Shown here one piece after another: positions 7,636 to 16,804 of a stretch of 64,000 bases of DNA. The stretch's first letter is position 1. Each line of letters starts with the position of its first letter. The translations under genes were made by a program, and so were the position numbers. Source of the DNA: Bog-473 sp963783965 (lineage in GTDB: Bacteria; Actinomycetota; Acidimicrobiia; Acidimicrobiales; RAAP-2); the NCBI GenBank assembly GCA_963783965.1, contig CAWAPQ010000014.1, forward strand, positions 310,001-374,000, written 5' to 3'. The notes beneath the pieces are model-generated. The model had not been told where the DNA came from and ran no database searches. It saw nothing but the letters and a program-made list of their open reading frames with translations.

Positions 7636-8697
7636 CTAAGGCCCCTTGTCGTCGTCTGCCTGAGCCACCTCCGCTTTGCGTCGGGGCCGGGTCAGGATGA
7701 TCTGCACGGACGCCACGACCAACACCACAATGGTGACGACGCGCTCACTCTTCCCGACCTCCCTGAAGATGGCGTAGAACTGAATGAAGATCGCCAGCGC
7801 CTGCGCGAAGAGGGCCAGTGCAATGGCCCGCATCCCCACCACCGTCTCGGGGTTCTCGTCGGCTTCGGGGGCCCGGGCCCAGGCGGCCAGGGCGAGAAGG
7901 AGTGCGCCCGCCGTCCAGATGAAGTTGTAGCTGTTGGCGGACACGACCGCCCGTGCCTCGGCTTCTTGAATGGCGAAGACCGCGTCGGCCACGGATGTGC
8001 TGACGATCGCCAGGCCGATCAGGATCCACATGGTGTCGGGCCGCCACCCCAGAAGGCCGTACACGCCGAGGATGGCGCCGATGAGCAGCACGTCGAGCAC
8101 CGGGTACAGGAAGACCACGAACGTGGCGAGCGACCCGGCCGTCTTGTGCGCGGTCGCGGGCTGAATCACCAGGGCGAACCCGACGGCGAGCACGAGCAGC
8201 GTGACGGCGATGCCGTCCATCCAGCGGTGCAGCTCGAACTGCGGGACGCGCACCCGGATCAGATAGAAGATCCCGAGGGCGACGAGCGGGTACCAGGCCA
8301 GCCAGGGAACGTCGGCGAACGACGGGTACGGAACCTGGGAGTGGCCGGCGTAGAACACGTCCCAGGCGGCACTCCCGATGAACCACAGAAACAGGGCGAT
8401 GCCGAAGGACGTCCAGGCCTTCCGCGCGATCGGTTCGAAGGCGGCCCGGGCGAGGACGAGCGCCGCGCAGGCTCCCAGGACCACGTTGTGGATCCAGTTG
8501 TCGTAAATCCAGTCGGGTCCGACGCCGAACATGTCGTTGAGCGCTTCGAGGACCGTGAGGACGCCCAGCACCAACCACACGAAGGTGAGGGGAAGGGGCA
8601 CTCTGAGGAGCTCGCCCTCGGTGTCGACCTTGCGGCCGGGCAGCGCTCGTCGCAGGGGCGCCAACCGTCCCCAGGTGCCGTCGGCCGAATCAGTCAC
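7636..8697 (-). CDS. Polytopic membrane protein resembling a GGDEF-protein sensor domain without GGDEF
   Basis: GTG 8697 is preceded by GGGAGGAG, giving 353 residues with about nine or ten transmembrane segments (LTFVWLVLGVLTVLEAL through RVVTIVVLVVASVQIILT) and charged ends. The layout, with repeated WY/W-rich loops and a C-terminal EVGKSERVVTI helix, resembles the N-terminal membrane sensor of many actinobacterial diguanylate cyclases, but the protein ends right after the last helix in RPRRKAEVAQ. Either a free-standing sensor or a truncated signalling protein. A larger frame to 9069 is antisense to the SDR gene and not credible. Confidence 0.75.
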   Translation of the reverse strand: MTDSADGTWGRLAPLRRALPGRKVDTEGELLRVPLPLTFVWLVLGVLTVLEALNDMFGVGPDWIYDNWIHNVVLGACAALVLARAAFEPIARKAWTSFGIALFLWFIGSAAWDVFYAGHSQVPYPSFADVPWLAWYPLVALGIFYLIRVRVPQFELHRWMDGIAVTLLVLAVGFALVIQPATAHKTAGSLATFVVFLYPVLDVLLIGAILGVYGLLGWRPDTMWILIGLAIVSTSVADAVFAIQEAEARAVVSANSYNFIWTAGALLLALAAWARAPEADENPETVVGMRAIALALFAQALAIFIQFYAIFREVGKSERVVTIVVLVVASVQIILTRPRRKAEVAQADDDKGP

Positions 8698-8785
8698 ACC
8701 ACTCCTCCCGGCACCATCTTCGCCGACGGACGACGTCCGGGAGGGCCGGAGGGTCGTCTGCACCCTCCGGTACCATCGGCCCACC

Positions 8786-9531
8786 ATGGAGCGGCTCGAA
8801 GGACGGACGGCGGTCGTGACCGGCGCGGCCAGCGGGATCGGGCTGTCCGTCGTCGAAGCGTTCGCCGCGGCGGGGATGCGCGTCGTCATGGCGGACATCG
8901 CCGAGGAGCCCCTCCGGTCACATGCGGCAAGGCTCGCCGGACAAGGGGCGGAGGTGGTGGCCGTCGCGGCCGACGTCCGGGACCCCCATGCGGTCGAGCG
9001 GGTCGGTGCCGTCGCCATCGAGCGCTTCGGCAAGCTCCATGTGGCCGTGAACAACGCCGGCGTGGTCAACGGCGGCTACTCGTGGGAGATCCCTCTCGAG
9101 GACTGGCACCGGGTCATCGACATCGACCTGTGGGGCGTGATCCACGGCATCCGCGCCTTCGTGCCGCGCATGTTGGCGTCAGGGGAGGAAGGTCACGTGG
9201 TCAACACCTCCTCCATGGCGGCCGTGCTGGCCCTGGGGCGCCTCGGGCCCTACACGGTGGCCAAGCACGGGGTGCTCGGGCTCTCCGACGTCCTGCGCGC
9301 CGAATTCGGCATCGCTCGACGCGCCGATCGGCGTCAGCGTGGTCATGCCCGGGATGATCAAGACCGCCATGAACCCCGTCGGGACGGTCTCCTCCGGCAC
9401 CGTGGCCGCCAACGTGCTCGATGCCATCCGCCGCGGGCGCAACTACGTCTTCACCGATGACCACAGCACCGCTCTCGTCGAGGAGCGCCTCAGCGGCCAT
9501 CCTCGCCGCACGGGCCGACGTCATCGACTGA
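8786..9531 (+). pseudogene. Short-chain dehydrogenase/reductase, two apparent +1 frameshifts
   Basis: NAD(P)-dependent oxidoreductase with TGAASGIG cofactor motif (residues 12-19), NNAGVV near 91, Ser in VVNTSSMAAV and the catalytic YTVAKHG. The first frame (from ATG 8786) is good to about 9313. The protein then continues one base further on as LDAPIGVSVVMPGMIKTAM, and after about 9493 one more base on as AILAARADVID before TGA 9529-9531. Each break is mended by deleting one base, the second inside CGGCC. Total length about 247 residues is normal for the family. Either a pseudogene or two base-insertion errors in the assembly. Confidence 0.85.
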
Positions 9532-9673
9532 CCCATGTCACGAAAAGTTGTTGCAGACGCCGTGCAGTGATTCGTGCCCAGGCACCGTCCGGCCCACGGT
9601 CGCGCGGTCGGAGTCCGTCTGCACTCCTGGTCACGGGCATTGTGCTGCCGGTCGTCCGCGGTAGCCTCCCCCG

Positions 9674-11321
9674 ATGCCCGGAGACGAACTCGCAGCCGAG
9701 TTGCTGACGACGGCGCTCAACGCCGACCCCTTGGCCGGCTCGCTCTCCGGCGTCCCCGGCTACGACGCGCTGCTCCCCGACTTCAGCCAGAGCTCCGAGA
9801 CAGCGCGCACGCGGGCGCTCGAGTCCATTGCCGCGCGCGCCGAACAGGCGTCCGAGACCGGGCTCGAGGAGGCCGAGCTGCAGACGCTCGACTTCGTGCG
9901 CTACCTCGCCCGCGGCATGGCCGGCGCCGCCGCGGTGCCGGTCATCGAGTTCACCATCAGCGACACCTTCGCCGCGCCGGTCGGTGGGGTCCTGACCTCC
10001 CTGCCCAAGCTGCCGCTCGACTCCGAGGGGCGGCGCGCGGGCTACCTCACCCGGCTACGCGGCCTCTCGGACATGCTCACCACCGTGGCGCAGCGTCACG
10101 AGGAGGGCGCGCGTCAGGGCCGCACCGCAGTGGCGCGACTCGTCGAGGCGGCGATCGCCCAACTCGACCTGCTTCTCGAGGATCCCACTGTCGGCGGCAT
10201 GATCCGGACCGATCCCGACGCGTCCTTCACCGCCGCCGTCTCCGCCGCCATCGACGACCATGCCGCGCGCAGCGCTGTCGGGTTACCGCGATGCGCTGCG
10301 GACCACGGTGCTCCCGACCGCCCGCGACGACGAGCACCCGGGCCTCTGCTACCTCCCGGACGGCGAGGAGATGTACCGGGCCCTGGCCTTTCAGCACACG
10401 TCCATGAGCTACACGCCCGATGAGCTCCATGCCATGGGACGCGAGATCGTCGACGACGTGCTCAAGGAGATGGTCGAGACGGGGTCCGCCCTCTTCGGCA
10501 CCACGGACTTCCACGAGATCTTCGAGCGCTTGTCCCAACCCTCTCTGCGGTACAGCAGCCGCGAGGAGATGCTGGAGCACGCCCGGCGCGTGGTGGCCGC
10601 CGCCGAAGCAGAGGCTCCCAAATGGTTCGCCACCGTCCCGGACGTGCCGTGCACCGTGGCACCGGTCCCCGAGGCGGAGGAGGCGGGCATGGGAGCCGCC
10701 TACTACATGCCGGGAGCGATCGACGGCTCTCGGGCGGGCACGTACTACCTCAACACGTCCGATCCCGCGGCGCGCCACCGCTACGTGGCCGAGGACATCG
10801 CGTTTCACGAAGCGGTGCCGGGCCATCATTTCCAGCTCACCATCGCCCTGGAGTCCAAGGACCTGGCGCCGGCGAGGCAGGTGCTGCACGACACCGCCTG
10901 TGCGGAGGGCTGGGGCCTCTACAGCGAGCGCCTCGCGGACGAGATGGGCCTCTACACCGACGACCTGGCCCGCATGGGCCTGTTCGCCGCTGACGCGTGG
11001 CGGGCCAGCCGACTCGTCGTCGACACCGGCCTGCACGCATTGGGCTGGTCGCGCGCGCAGGCGGTCGACTGGATGGCCGCGCACACGCCGATCCCCCGTC
11101 TGGAGGTCGAGACGGAGATCGATCGCTACATCTCGTTCCCCGGCCAGGCCCTGGCCTACATGGTGGGCCGGCGCGAGATCGTGCGGCTCCGCGCCGTGGC
11201 CACCGACCGGTTGGGGGAACGTTTCGACCTGCGCGAGTTCCACGACCTGGTGCTGCGGGCCGGGATCCTGCCCTTGCCGGCGCTGGCCCGTACCGTCGAG
11301 CGTTGGATGGAGCGTTACTGA
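9674..11321 (+). pseudogene. DUF885 family putative metallopeptidase, one +1 frameshift
   Basis: Large alpha-helical protein of about 548 residues once mended. The first frame runs from ATG 9674 to about residue 200 (ending in AAIDDHAARSAVG). The second continues as YRDALRTTVLPTAR to TGA 11321. Deleting one G from the GGG at about 10280-10282 joins them. The metal motif HEAVPGHHFQ appears about 170 residues before the end, with the downstream CAEGWGLYSE motif and the usual MVGRREI..LR tail, all typical of DUF885, which is related to gluzincin-like carboxypeptidases. Substrate unknown. Decay and assembly error cannot be told apart here. Confidence 0.87.
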
Positions 11322-11728
11322 TCCAGGGCCCAGAGGTGGGCGCGCAGCGCGTCCTCCACGAGGTCCACCCACTGCCGGGGAGTCCAGTCGGCGTCGTCGT
11401 CCCGACCCGCCATCTCGAGCTCGAGGGGGACGAGGAGGGTCGCCTGCAGATCGGCCAGGGTGAACTCAAGGTCGGTGAGGTCGAGCACCTCGTAGGCCAG
11501 GTACGAGCGGGCGGCCCGCCAGCCGCGGCTCCCCCGCTGGCGCCCGTAGGGACGCTGGACACACTCGCCGACCTGGCGCACGCTGCCATGCGCCAACAGG
11601 TTCATCCAGGTCCAGGCGGGGACATCCCTGCCCTTCTCGTCCCAGTACTCGGCCAGGGTCCCGTCGAGGAAGGCCGCGCTCTCCAGCGCGATCGTCCCGG
11701 ACGCCGTGTCCAGCTCGTTGTTGCGCAC
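11315..11728 (-). CDS. Conserved hypothetical protein
   Basis: GTG 11728 with GGGAG nine bases upstream gives 137 residues: VRNNELDTASGTIALE, EYWDEKGRDVPAWTWMN, RSYLAYEVLDLTDLEFTL and RQWVDLVEDALRAHLWALD. It is acidic, soluble and probably mainly helical, with no recognised motif. Its 3' end overlaps the end of the convergent DUF885 gene by seven bases, so both stops are well defined. Confidence 0.6.
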   Translation of the reverse strand: MRNNELDTASGTIALESAAFLDGTLAEYWDEKGRDVPAWTWMNLLAHGSVRQVGECVQRPYGRQRGSRGWRAARSYLAYEVLDLTDLEFTLADLQATLLVPLELEMAGRDDDADWTPRQWVDLVEDALRAHLWALDQ

Positions 11729-11876
11729 GTCGTGTTCTCCCTTGCCACCCGGGGCCGCTCCCGCCACGGGAACAGATGGCCTTGCCCTCTCATTGTGCCG
11801 AACACTCCCGCGCACCCTTGAGAGGCGAAAGTCGTCATGTCCCCCGCAGCGGCCCGGTGTCATGCCGGTTCCGTCC

Positions 11877-12359
11877 TCAGGAACGGGCCGGGAGCACGGC
11901 CGACGAGGCGGCCCGCCCGGCCAGGATCACGCCGAAGAGGCACACGGCCGTGACATGCATGGCCGTGCACCACAGGCAGATGGCACCGATCCTGAAGAGC
12001 TCCACGTAGACGAGATACACGACCGTCGCCGCGCCGGCACCCGACACCACCAGTCGGGCGGCGTCGACCCACGGGGCCCGGGCGCGCCAGGCCCACGGCA
12101 CGGTCAGGCCGGTCATGACGACGGCCCACACCACGCCCAGGACGGCCAACGGGACGCCGAGCACGACCGACCACGAGCTCGTCGTCACCAGTGTGCAGTT
12201 GACGATGCCCGTGTCCGGACAGGCGAGCGCGGCCGGGTCCGTGTAATGCGTCACCGTGAGATACGAGGCGATGGCCAGTGCGCCGAGGGACAGCGTGAGC
12301 GAGGCGGCCGGCACCCAGGCCGGCGGGCGGCGGGACTGCGTGCGCATCGCCATCGTCAC
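11877..12359 (-). CDS. Vitamin K epoxide reductase (VKOR) family membrane oxidase
   Basis: Membrane thiol oxidase that passes electrons from an extracytoplasmic disulfide-forming partner to menaquinone. The 160 residues contain four or five transmembrane segments. The loop cysteine pair is C47 and C55 (ACPDTGIVNC), and the quinone-side motif is CLWC (C128, C131), matching bacterial VKOR. GTG 12359 overlaps the stop of the upstream thioredoxin-like gene (GTGA); ATG 12353 is an alternative. Actinobacteria commonly use VKOR instead of DsbB. Pairing with the DUF929 protein upstream makes a complete disulfide-forming relay. Confidence 0.92.
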   Translation of the reverse strand: MTMAMRTQSRRPPAWVPAASLTLSLGALAIASYLTVTHYTDPAALACPDTGIVNCTLVTTSSWSVVLGVPLAVLGVVWAVVMTGLTVPWAWRARAPWVDAARLVVSGAGAATVVYLVYVELFRIGAICLWCTAMHVTAVCLFGVILAGRAASSAVLPARS

Positions 12360-13381
12360 GCCCCCAACTTGTGGGCGATCGCGGCAATGGTCGCCGAGCT
12401 CGCCACGCTGGAGGGCTGGCTCCCGGTGACCGACACGATGGCCGCCGTGATCACGTTGGCCGCGCCGTCGACCGCCTGGGCCACCGCACTGTTCGGGTTG
12501 GACAGCGCGGACGCGATCTGGCCGCGTGACAACCCCTGCAGCACCTGTGGCGAGAAGCTCGATCCGGTGATGACGTAGCGATTGGCGATATCGAGGAACG
12601 GGATACTCCCCTCCGGGTCGTAGGTGGACATGAGGGCGGTCTGGGCCGCGGTGGGCGATTGCAGCGCTTGGTAGCTGTCCCCCACCTGCTGGTTCGTGGC
12701 CTCCTCGACACTCCGGAAGTCGACGTACGGGCTGGTGTAGCTCGACCCGTAGAACGACAGCGTCTGCGTGTCCGGGTAGATGTCCGAGCCCGACGAGTGC
12801 GTGCCCGACAGGTTCTCGAACGTCCCGAAGCGCGACAGCGCCACCGCCAGCGCCCACCGTTCGGCCGCGCAGTAGGGGCAGTACTCCGCGCCCACGTAGG
12901 TGATCAGCGGCTTGTCGTCGGTGCCCTTCAGGATGGCGCCCTTGCCGACCGTGGTGGGGAGGGCGACCGAGGAGGGACTGCCCACCGCGTCGAGCGTGGA
13001 GGCGGGCACCGAGAGCGCGTCCACCACCTGTGCGGACAGCGCCGTGGTCCCCGGGTCGGCTGATCCGCCGGATGCGCCCGATCCGCCTGTTCCGCCCGTG
13101 GTCAGGTGCGAGGAAGCCGCCGCCGACGGATTGCCGTTCCCGGCCACCTTGATCACGACCAAGGTGGCGATGGCGGCGATCACCAGCCCGACCGGGACCA
13201 GCGCGGTCAGGACCGGGTGGCGGGTGCGGAAGCGGCCGCCCTGGTGGGGCGAGGCGGTGGACGACCTCGTCGTGGTGGCGTTGCGGTTGGCGTTGCGGTT
13301 CGTGTGTTTCGTGGTGTTCGTGTTCCTGGATTGGGTGGTGGGCCGCGGCCGACGCGACGGACCCGTTGGTGACTTCGACAT
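12356..13381 (-). CDS. DUF929 thioredoxin-like membrane-anchored protein (Dsb-like)
   Basis: ATG 13381 has AAGGAG spaced well upstream; 341 residues. A 55-residue Arg/Thr/Asn-rich cytoplasmic tail precedes one transmembrane anchor (about 58-80), a Gly/Ser linker and an extracytoplasmic thioredoxin-like domain with AEYCPYCAAERW (C168, C171), followed by PFLDIANRYV, the cis-Pro-type segment of the fold. The CPYC motif as in glutaredoxin/DsbA suggests thiol oxidation rather than reduction. It overlaps the VKOR gene by four bases and probably serves as its substrate-side partner in oxidative folding of exported proteins. Confidence 0.88.
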   Translation of the reverse strand: MSKSPTGPSRRPRPTTQSRNTNTTKHTNRNANRNATTTRSSTASPHQGGRFRTRHPVLTALVPVGLVIAAIATLVVIKVAGNGNPSAAASSHLTTGGTGGSGASGGSADPGTTALSAQVVDALSVPASTLDAVGSPSSVALPTTVGKGAILKGTDDKPLITYVGAEYCPYCAAERWALAVALSRFGTFENLSGTHSSGSDIYPDTQTLSFYGSSYTSPYVDFRSVEEATNQQVGDSYQALQSPTAAQTALMSTYDPEGSIPFLDIANRYVITGSSFSPQVLQGLSRGQIASALSNPNSAVAQAVDGAANVITAAIVSVTGSQPSSVASSATIAAIAHKLGA

Positions 13382-13547
13382 GCTGTTCTCCTTGGATTGG
13401 GCCGAGGGGCGGCAACGCCGCCCGCACTCGGAAGTTCGAGATGGAGACCGCGTGGGGGTCTCCGGGTGCTGCTGCACTTGCCGCGTCCCGCGCCCTCGCT
13501 CGAGAACGGGAGGTGCGGTCGGGTGCCCGGCGCAGCGCGGGGTCGAG

Positions 13548-13892
13548 CTAGGAGAACTGAGGCGGGTGGAACAAGGGGTCTCGCACGCCTGCCGGGAGGG
13601 TGAGCACCCGTCCCCGCCGGCGACGAATGCGGGCGGCGGCCGCGGCGGCGGCCATCATGCCGGTCACGACCGCCACCAGGGCGACGCCCGGCGAAGGTGC
13701 GGCCGGTGCCGGGCTCCCCTTGCCACAGGAGGCATCGAGGCAGGTCACCGGAGCCGACAACGGGACTTCGGCCATCCGGGCCGCTTGGGCGGCCGCGGCA
13801 TCAGCGGTGGACGGGACGCCGTGCGGCAGGAAGCCGCCGACGACCGCGGCGGCGATGATCGCCACCAGACCGATCCGCCACCGCAGGGACAT
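13548..13892 (-). CDS. Small membrane protein with extracytoplasmic Cys pair
   Basis: ATG 13892 (alternative ATG 13928) gives 114 residues. A first hydrophobic segment (IGLVAIIAAAVVGGFL) is followed by a loop containing CLDASC, a second segment (GVALVAVVTGMMAAAAAAA) and an RIRRRRGR cytoplasmic stop-transfer. Its position just upstream of the DUF929-VKOR pair, same strand, and the paired cysteines in the outward loop suggest a role in, or dependence on, the same thiol pathway (inference). No family recognised. Confidence 0.55.
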   Translation of the reverse strand: MSLRWRIGLVAIIAAAVVGGFLPHGVPSTADAAAAQAARMAEVPLSAPVTCLDASCGKGSPAPAAPSPGVALVAVVTGMMAAAAAAARIRRRRGRVLTLPAGVRDPLFHPPQFS

Positions 13893-14031
13893 GCCATGCA
13901 GGTTACGGGTGGTCAATAAAGACGCCATAAGAATCTGCGGCGGGACAGGTGGCCCGAAAGAATTGTGCAGGGAGAAACGTGGGGCGGCTGTCCGCCGTCC
14001 GGCGCGGCGGCGTCGCCGGGCCCGCATTCGC

Positions 14032-14211
14032 CTACCGGATGCTGTCCCCCGGCCGCTCCGCACCTCGGCGGACCACTGGCGTCGAGCGGTCCGTGCCCAC
14101 CGGGACCCGCTCGAGGGCCGCGGCCGCGCGGCGGTGCCACAACGTGTACCAACCCACGAAACCGGTCACGAACAGCCCGACTGCGCCCAGCACAAACATG
14201 ATCTCCGCCAT
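14032..14211 (-). CDS. Very small single-pass membrane protein
   Basis: A 59-residue frame from ATG 14211 to TAG 14032: MAEIMFVLGAVGLFVTGFVG, then WYTLWHRRAAAALERVPVG and a polar tail ending in GDSIR. It has one N-terminal transmembrane helix and a basic cytoplasmic tail. Starting at the second ATG (14199), preceded by GGAG, is possible and gives 55 residues. It sits between the thiol-cassette genes and the large membrane protein gene on the same strand, which supports it. Function unknown. Confidence 0.5.
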   Translation of the reverse strand: MAEIMFVLGAVGLFVTGFVGWYTLWHRRAAAALERVPVGTDRSTPVVRRGAERPGDSIR

Positions 14212-14280
14212 CTCCTCAGTGTGGGGGTCGCTGGCACCGGCCGCTAGGGGTAAAAGTCCCCTTCCGGGCGAAATTCACCC

Positions 14281-15723
14281 TTACGTCGTGCCTGAGGGCA
14301 CCGGGGACCCGCCCTCCGGGCCGGCGCCGGCGTCGGTCCCGCCATCGGCTCCGGCAATCGGTCCGGACGAGGACGCTGCCGCGGCCGCCTTGCGGGCCCA
14401 AGCGGCCACCAGCTGCAGCAGCCCGAGATACACGGCCAGCACGATCACGATCACCAGCAGGCTCCACCCGGTGAGGTTGCCGCCGAAGACCAGGAAGAGC
14501 CCGGCCACGACCACGCCGAGGATGCGCAGTCCGTTGAGATGCTCCAGGATCCAGCCGGCGGAGCGGCGCACCCGCCCCGACTCGGCGGCGGCCCGCCCGG
14601 CACCAGACGACAGTTCGTGGGCCTGGGCCGCCACCCAGCGGGCGCCCGTGGCGACGGTCCGCCGGATCCAGACCGCGTAGCGCGCCGGCCCGGCCAGCCA
14701 GGCGCCGAGCGCCACCAGCACCGAGATCAGCAGCGTCCAGCGCAGATCCGTCTTGAGGAACCGCAACACGGTGTCCCAGACGGCGGCGGCACCCTCGGTC
14801 TTGAAGCCGCCGCTGGCGGCTTGACCGATGAAGATGCCGCGGCCCGCCGCCAGGCCCCCCAGGATCAGCATGCTCATCAAGGCCACCCCGATGGCCAGCC
14901 GGAGCAGCGTCTTGCGCCGCTCCATGGCGAGCGCCACCGAAAGGATCGCCAGCACCAGGGCGATGACCGGGACGGCCCACTTGAGCTTGACGATGAGGTT
15001 GAAGAGCCCGGAGAACTTCGAGACCTGCTTCTGGGAGACGACCGTGAAGGTCAAGCCCGTCGAGATCGACTTGACCGGGTTGAAGAGCGTCACACCATGG
15101 GCGTTCGCCTGGGCGACGAGGTTGTTGAGCGCCGGCGACAGGTTGAGAGCGATCTGGCCGCCTTTCGAAAGCTTCTTCTGGAGCGGGGTCTGCTTGCCGG
15201 TGAGGATGTTGATCACCGCATCGTGGCTGTGCCGGTTGAGCGTGTCCCACAGCGTGCCGAACTTCGGGCTCGAGAAGACCTTCAACGCCAGGCTGTAGAC
15301 GTAGGAGTGCACCTCCTTGACGACCGGCGCCACGAGCGGCTTCGCCTTCTTCGGCAGGGCTTGCGTGACCTTCTTCTGCACCACGCCCGTCGAGAACAAC
15401 GCGTCGGTGGCCCGCGTCGCCAAGCCGTCGACGATGACCTCGTTGCGCGCCAGAGGGGCCATGGTCTCGACGTACTGATCGGTGTCGGTCACCGTGCGGA
15501 TGGCCCACACCGAGATCACCGACACCGGGATCAAGATCGACGCCAACACGACGAGCACCCACGCCGAGATCCGGCGCGGGAGGTGCCCGCGCCGTGTCTT
15601 CGTCTTGCCCTCCGTCACGCCGTTGGTCGTGCTCACGGCCACCGCCGGGTCCGACGACTCTGGCGTGGGAGCGCCCGACGCGCCTGCATCATCCGGCGGC
15701 ATCGGGGGTTCAGCGTCGCTCAT
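14281..15723 (-). CDS. Polytopic membrane protein of unknown function
   Basis: Four hundred eighty residues from ATG 15723. A 45-residue Pro/Ser/Thr-rich cytoplasmic start leads to one transmembrane helix (ISAWVLVVLASILIPVSVISVW). A long extracytoplasmic domain of about 150 residues follows (TDTDQYVETMAPLARNEVI, later KKLSKGGQIALNLSPAL), then about five further helices and a Gly/Ala/Ser-rich tail. The TDQYVETVAPLA-type opening is common in actinobacterial membrane proteins without assigned function. No catalytic motif is visible. The overlapping minus-strand frame 14216-15562 is a shadow. Confidence 0.85.
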   Translation of the reverse strand: MSDAEPPMPPDDAGASGAPTPESSDPAVAVSTTNGVTEGKTKTRRGHLPRRISAWVLVVLASILIPVSVISVWAIRTVTDTDQYVETMAPLARNEVIVDGLATRATDALFSTGVVQKKVTQALPKKAKPLVAPVVKEVHSYVYSLALKVFSSPKFGTLWDTLNRHSHDAVINILTGKQTPLQKKLSKGGQIALNLSPALNNLVAQANAHGVTLFNPVKSISTGLTFTVVSQKQVSKFSGLFNLIVKLKWAVPVIALVLAILSVALAMERRKTLLRLAIGVALMSMLILGGLAAGRGIFIGQAASGGFKTEGAAAVWDTVLRFLKTDLRWTLLISVLVALGAWLAGPARYAVWIRRTVATGARWVAAQAHELSSGAGRAAAESGRVRRSAGWILEHLNGLRILGVVVAGLFLVFGGNLTGWSLLVIVIVLAVYLGLLQLVAAWARKAAAAASSSGPIAGADGGTDAGAGPEGGSPVPSGTT

Positions 15724-15821
15724 CTGGGCTTCTCATCACCCAATGCCTAGCGCCTACGAAGCCGAAACGCACGTTATTTCATGATGTACAGGACACGTTC
15801 GCAGGGTGTACAACTACGGGC

Positions 15822-16004
15822 GTGAGCCAGAAGGCCAGCCTCTCCAGCGCACTGCGCGTGACCATACTCAGCGCATTCTCTGCCTTCGCGGCACCGCTGG
15901 TCTTCGTCGGCGTGATCGGTCTCCGCAAGGTCAGCCGGCGGGGCAAGGTCCAATTCCGCCAGCTGAACAAGCGCATGCAGCACGAGATCGCCCGCTGGAC
16001 CTGA
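15822..16004 (+). CDS. Possible small membrane protein
   Basis: GTG 15822 opens 60 residues: VSQKASLSSALRVTILSAF, hydrophobic AFAAPLVFVGVIGL, then a basic tail with KVSRRGKVQFRQLNKRM. One transmembrane segment and a positively charged inside end are plausible, and the frame fills the space between divergent neighbours. No good ribosome binding site is seen, so it may be chance. Confidence 0.4.
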   Translation: MSQKASLSSALRVTILSAFSAFAAPLVFVGVIGLRKVSRRGKVQFRQLNKRMQHEIARWT

Positions 16005-16137
16005 GGGTCCGAACCCAGCCTGGCGGTTCCACATTTCGGAATTTCCGGTGTTTCCGGCACAATTCCAGCCGGTCTGATCCGATTTCTGGCCGTTTTCTTC
16101 CCGTCCCACCCGATTTTCCCCGGCCTACGCTGACCGG

Positions 16138-16623
16138 GTGCTCACCGGAATGGCCCATGCCGCCGTCTGCGTCCCCGACGTCGAGGCCGCCACACGCTGG
16201 TATTCCGACGTTCTGGGCCTCACGGTGCTGTCCCCGCCGTACCGGATGGAAGGCGAGCAGATGGAGCGCGACATGGGTGAGCTCGTGCCCTCACCGGTGG
16301 TTCTCCACGCGTCGATCGTGGGCTTTGGGCAGGACGACCGCGTCATCGAATTGATCGAGTATCCGGCGGCCAACGTCGTACCGCCGGAACCGGGGCAACC
16401 CTCGGTGACCAGGGTGGGCATCACGCACATCGGCATGCTGTGCGACGACATCGGGGCCACGCGCGCCGAGCTCGAGCGACGTGGCGTCGAGTTCCTCACG
16501 ACGGGGACCGCCGACGTGGCGGGCCTGCAGACGACCTGGTGTCACGACCCGTGGGGAACGGTGATCATCCTCATGGAGAAGAGCAAGGATGCGCATCCCT
16601 ACTGGGGCCAATGGAGGCCGTAA
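16138..16623 (+). CDS. VOC family protein (glyoxalase/bleomycin-resistance fold)
   Basis: 161 residues from GTG 16138 (ATG 16150 is equally possible). Two beta-alpha-beta-beta-beta modules can be followed: MAHAAVCVPDVEAATRWYSD to VIELIEYP, and GITHIGMLCDDIGATRAEL to WGTVIILMEKS. Metal positions are supplied by H7-like MAH, E in ELIEY, H in THIGML and the final E in LMEKS, the normal VOC layout. Substrate unknown; it stands alone with an AT-richer upstream region of 130 bases. Confidence 0.82.
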   Translation: MLTGMAHAAVCVPDVEAATRWYSDVLGLTVLSPPYRMEGEQMERDMGELVPSPVVLHASIVGFGQDDRVIELIEYPAANVVPPEPGQPSVTRVGITHIGMLCDDIGATRAELERRGVEFLTTGTADVAGLQTTWCHDPWGTVIILMEKSKDAHPYWGQWRP

Positions 16624-16804
16624 AACGGGGCTGCACGCCGGCGTCACACCCGATCGGCGCGGCCTCCGGCAGCCCGCTGTCATGCGTGACGGCCGTTGGA
16701 AAAGACGTCTTTGAGGGCTCTGAGGGCGAATTTCAAGCACAAAAATCTGCATTCGTGCCCGGAAAGATGTGCATCACAGGGCGCGCGTCGGCCACAATGG
16801 CGCC

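Noticed and set aside
6610..9357. Plus-strand frame of 915 codons
   Set aside because: Lies opposite the dehydrogenase and membrane protein genes and then runs across the SDR in the wrong frame; the sequence is low-complexity Arg/Gly/His/Asp. Shadow.
10227..11372. Minus-strand frame of 381 codons
   Set aside because: Exactly antisense to the second half of the DUF885 protein, which has the HExxxGHH motif in the plus strand.
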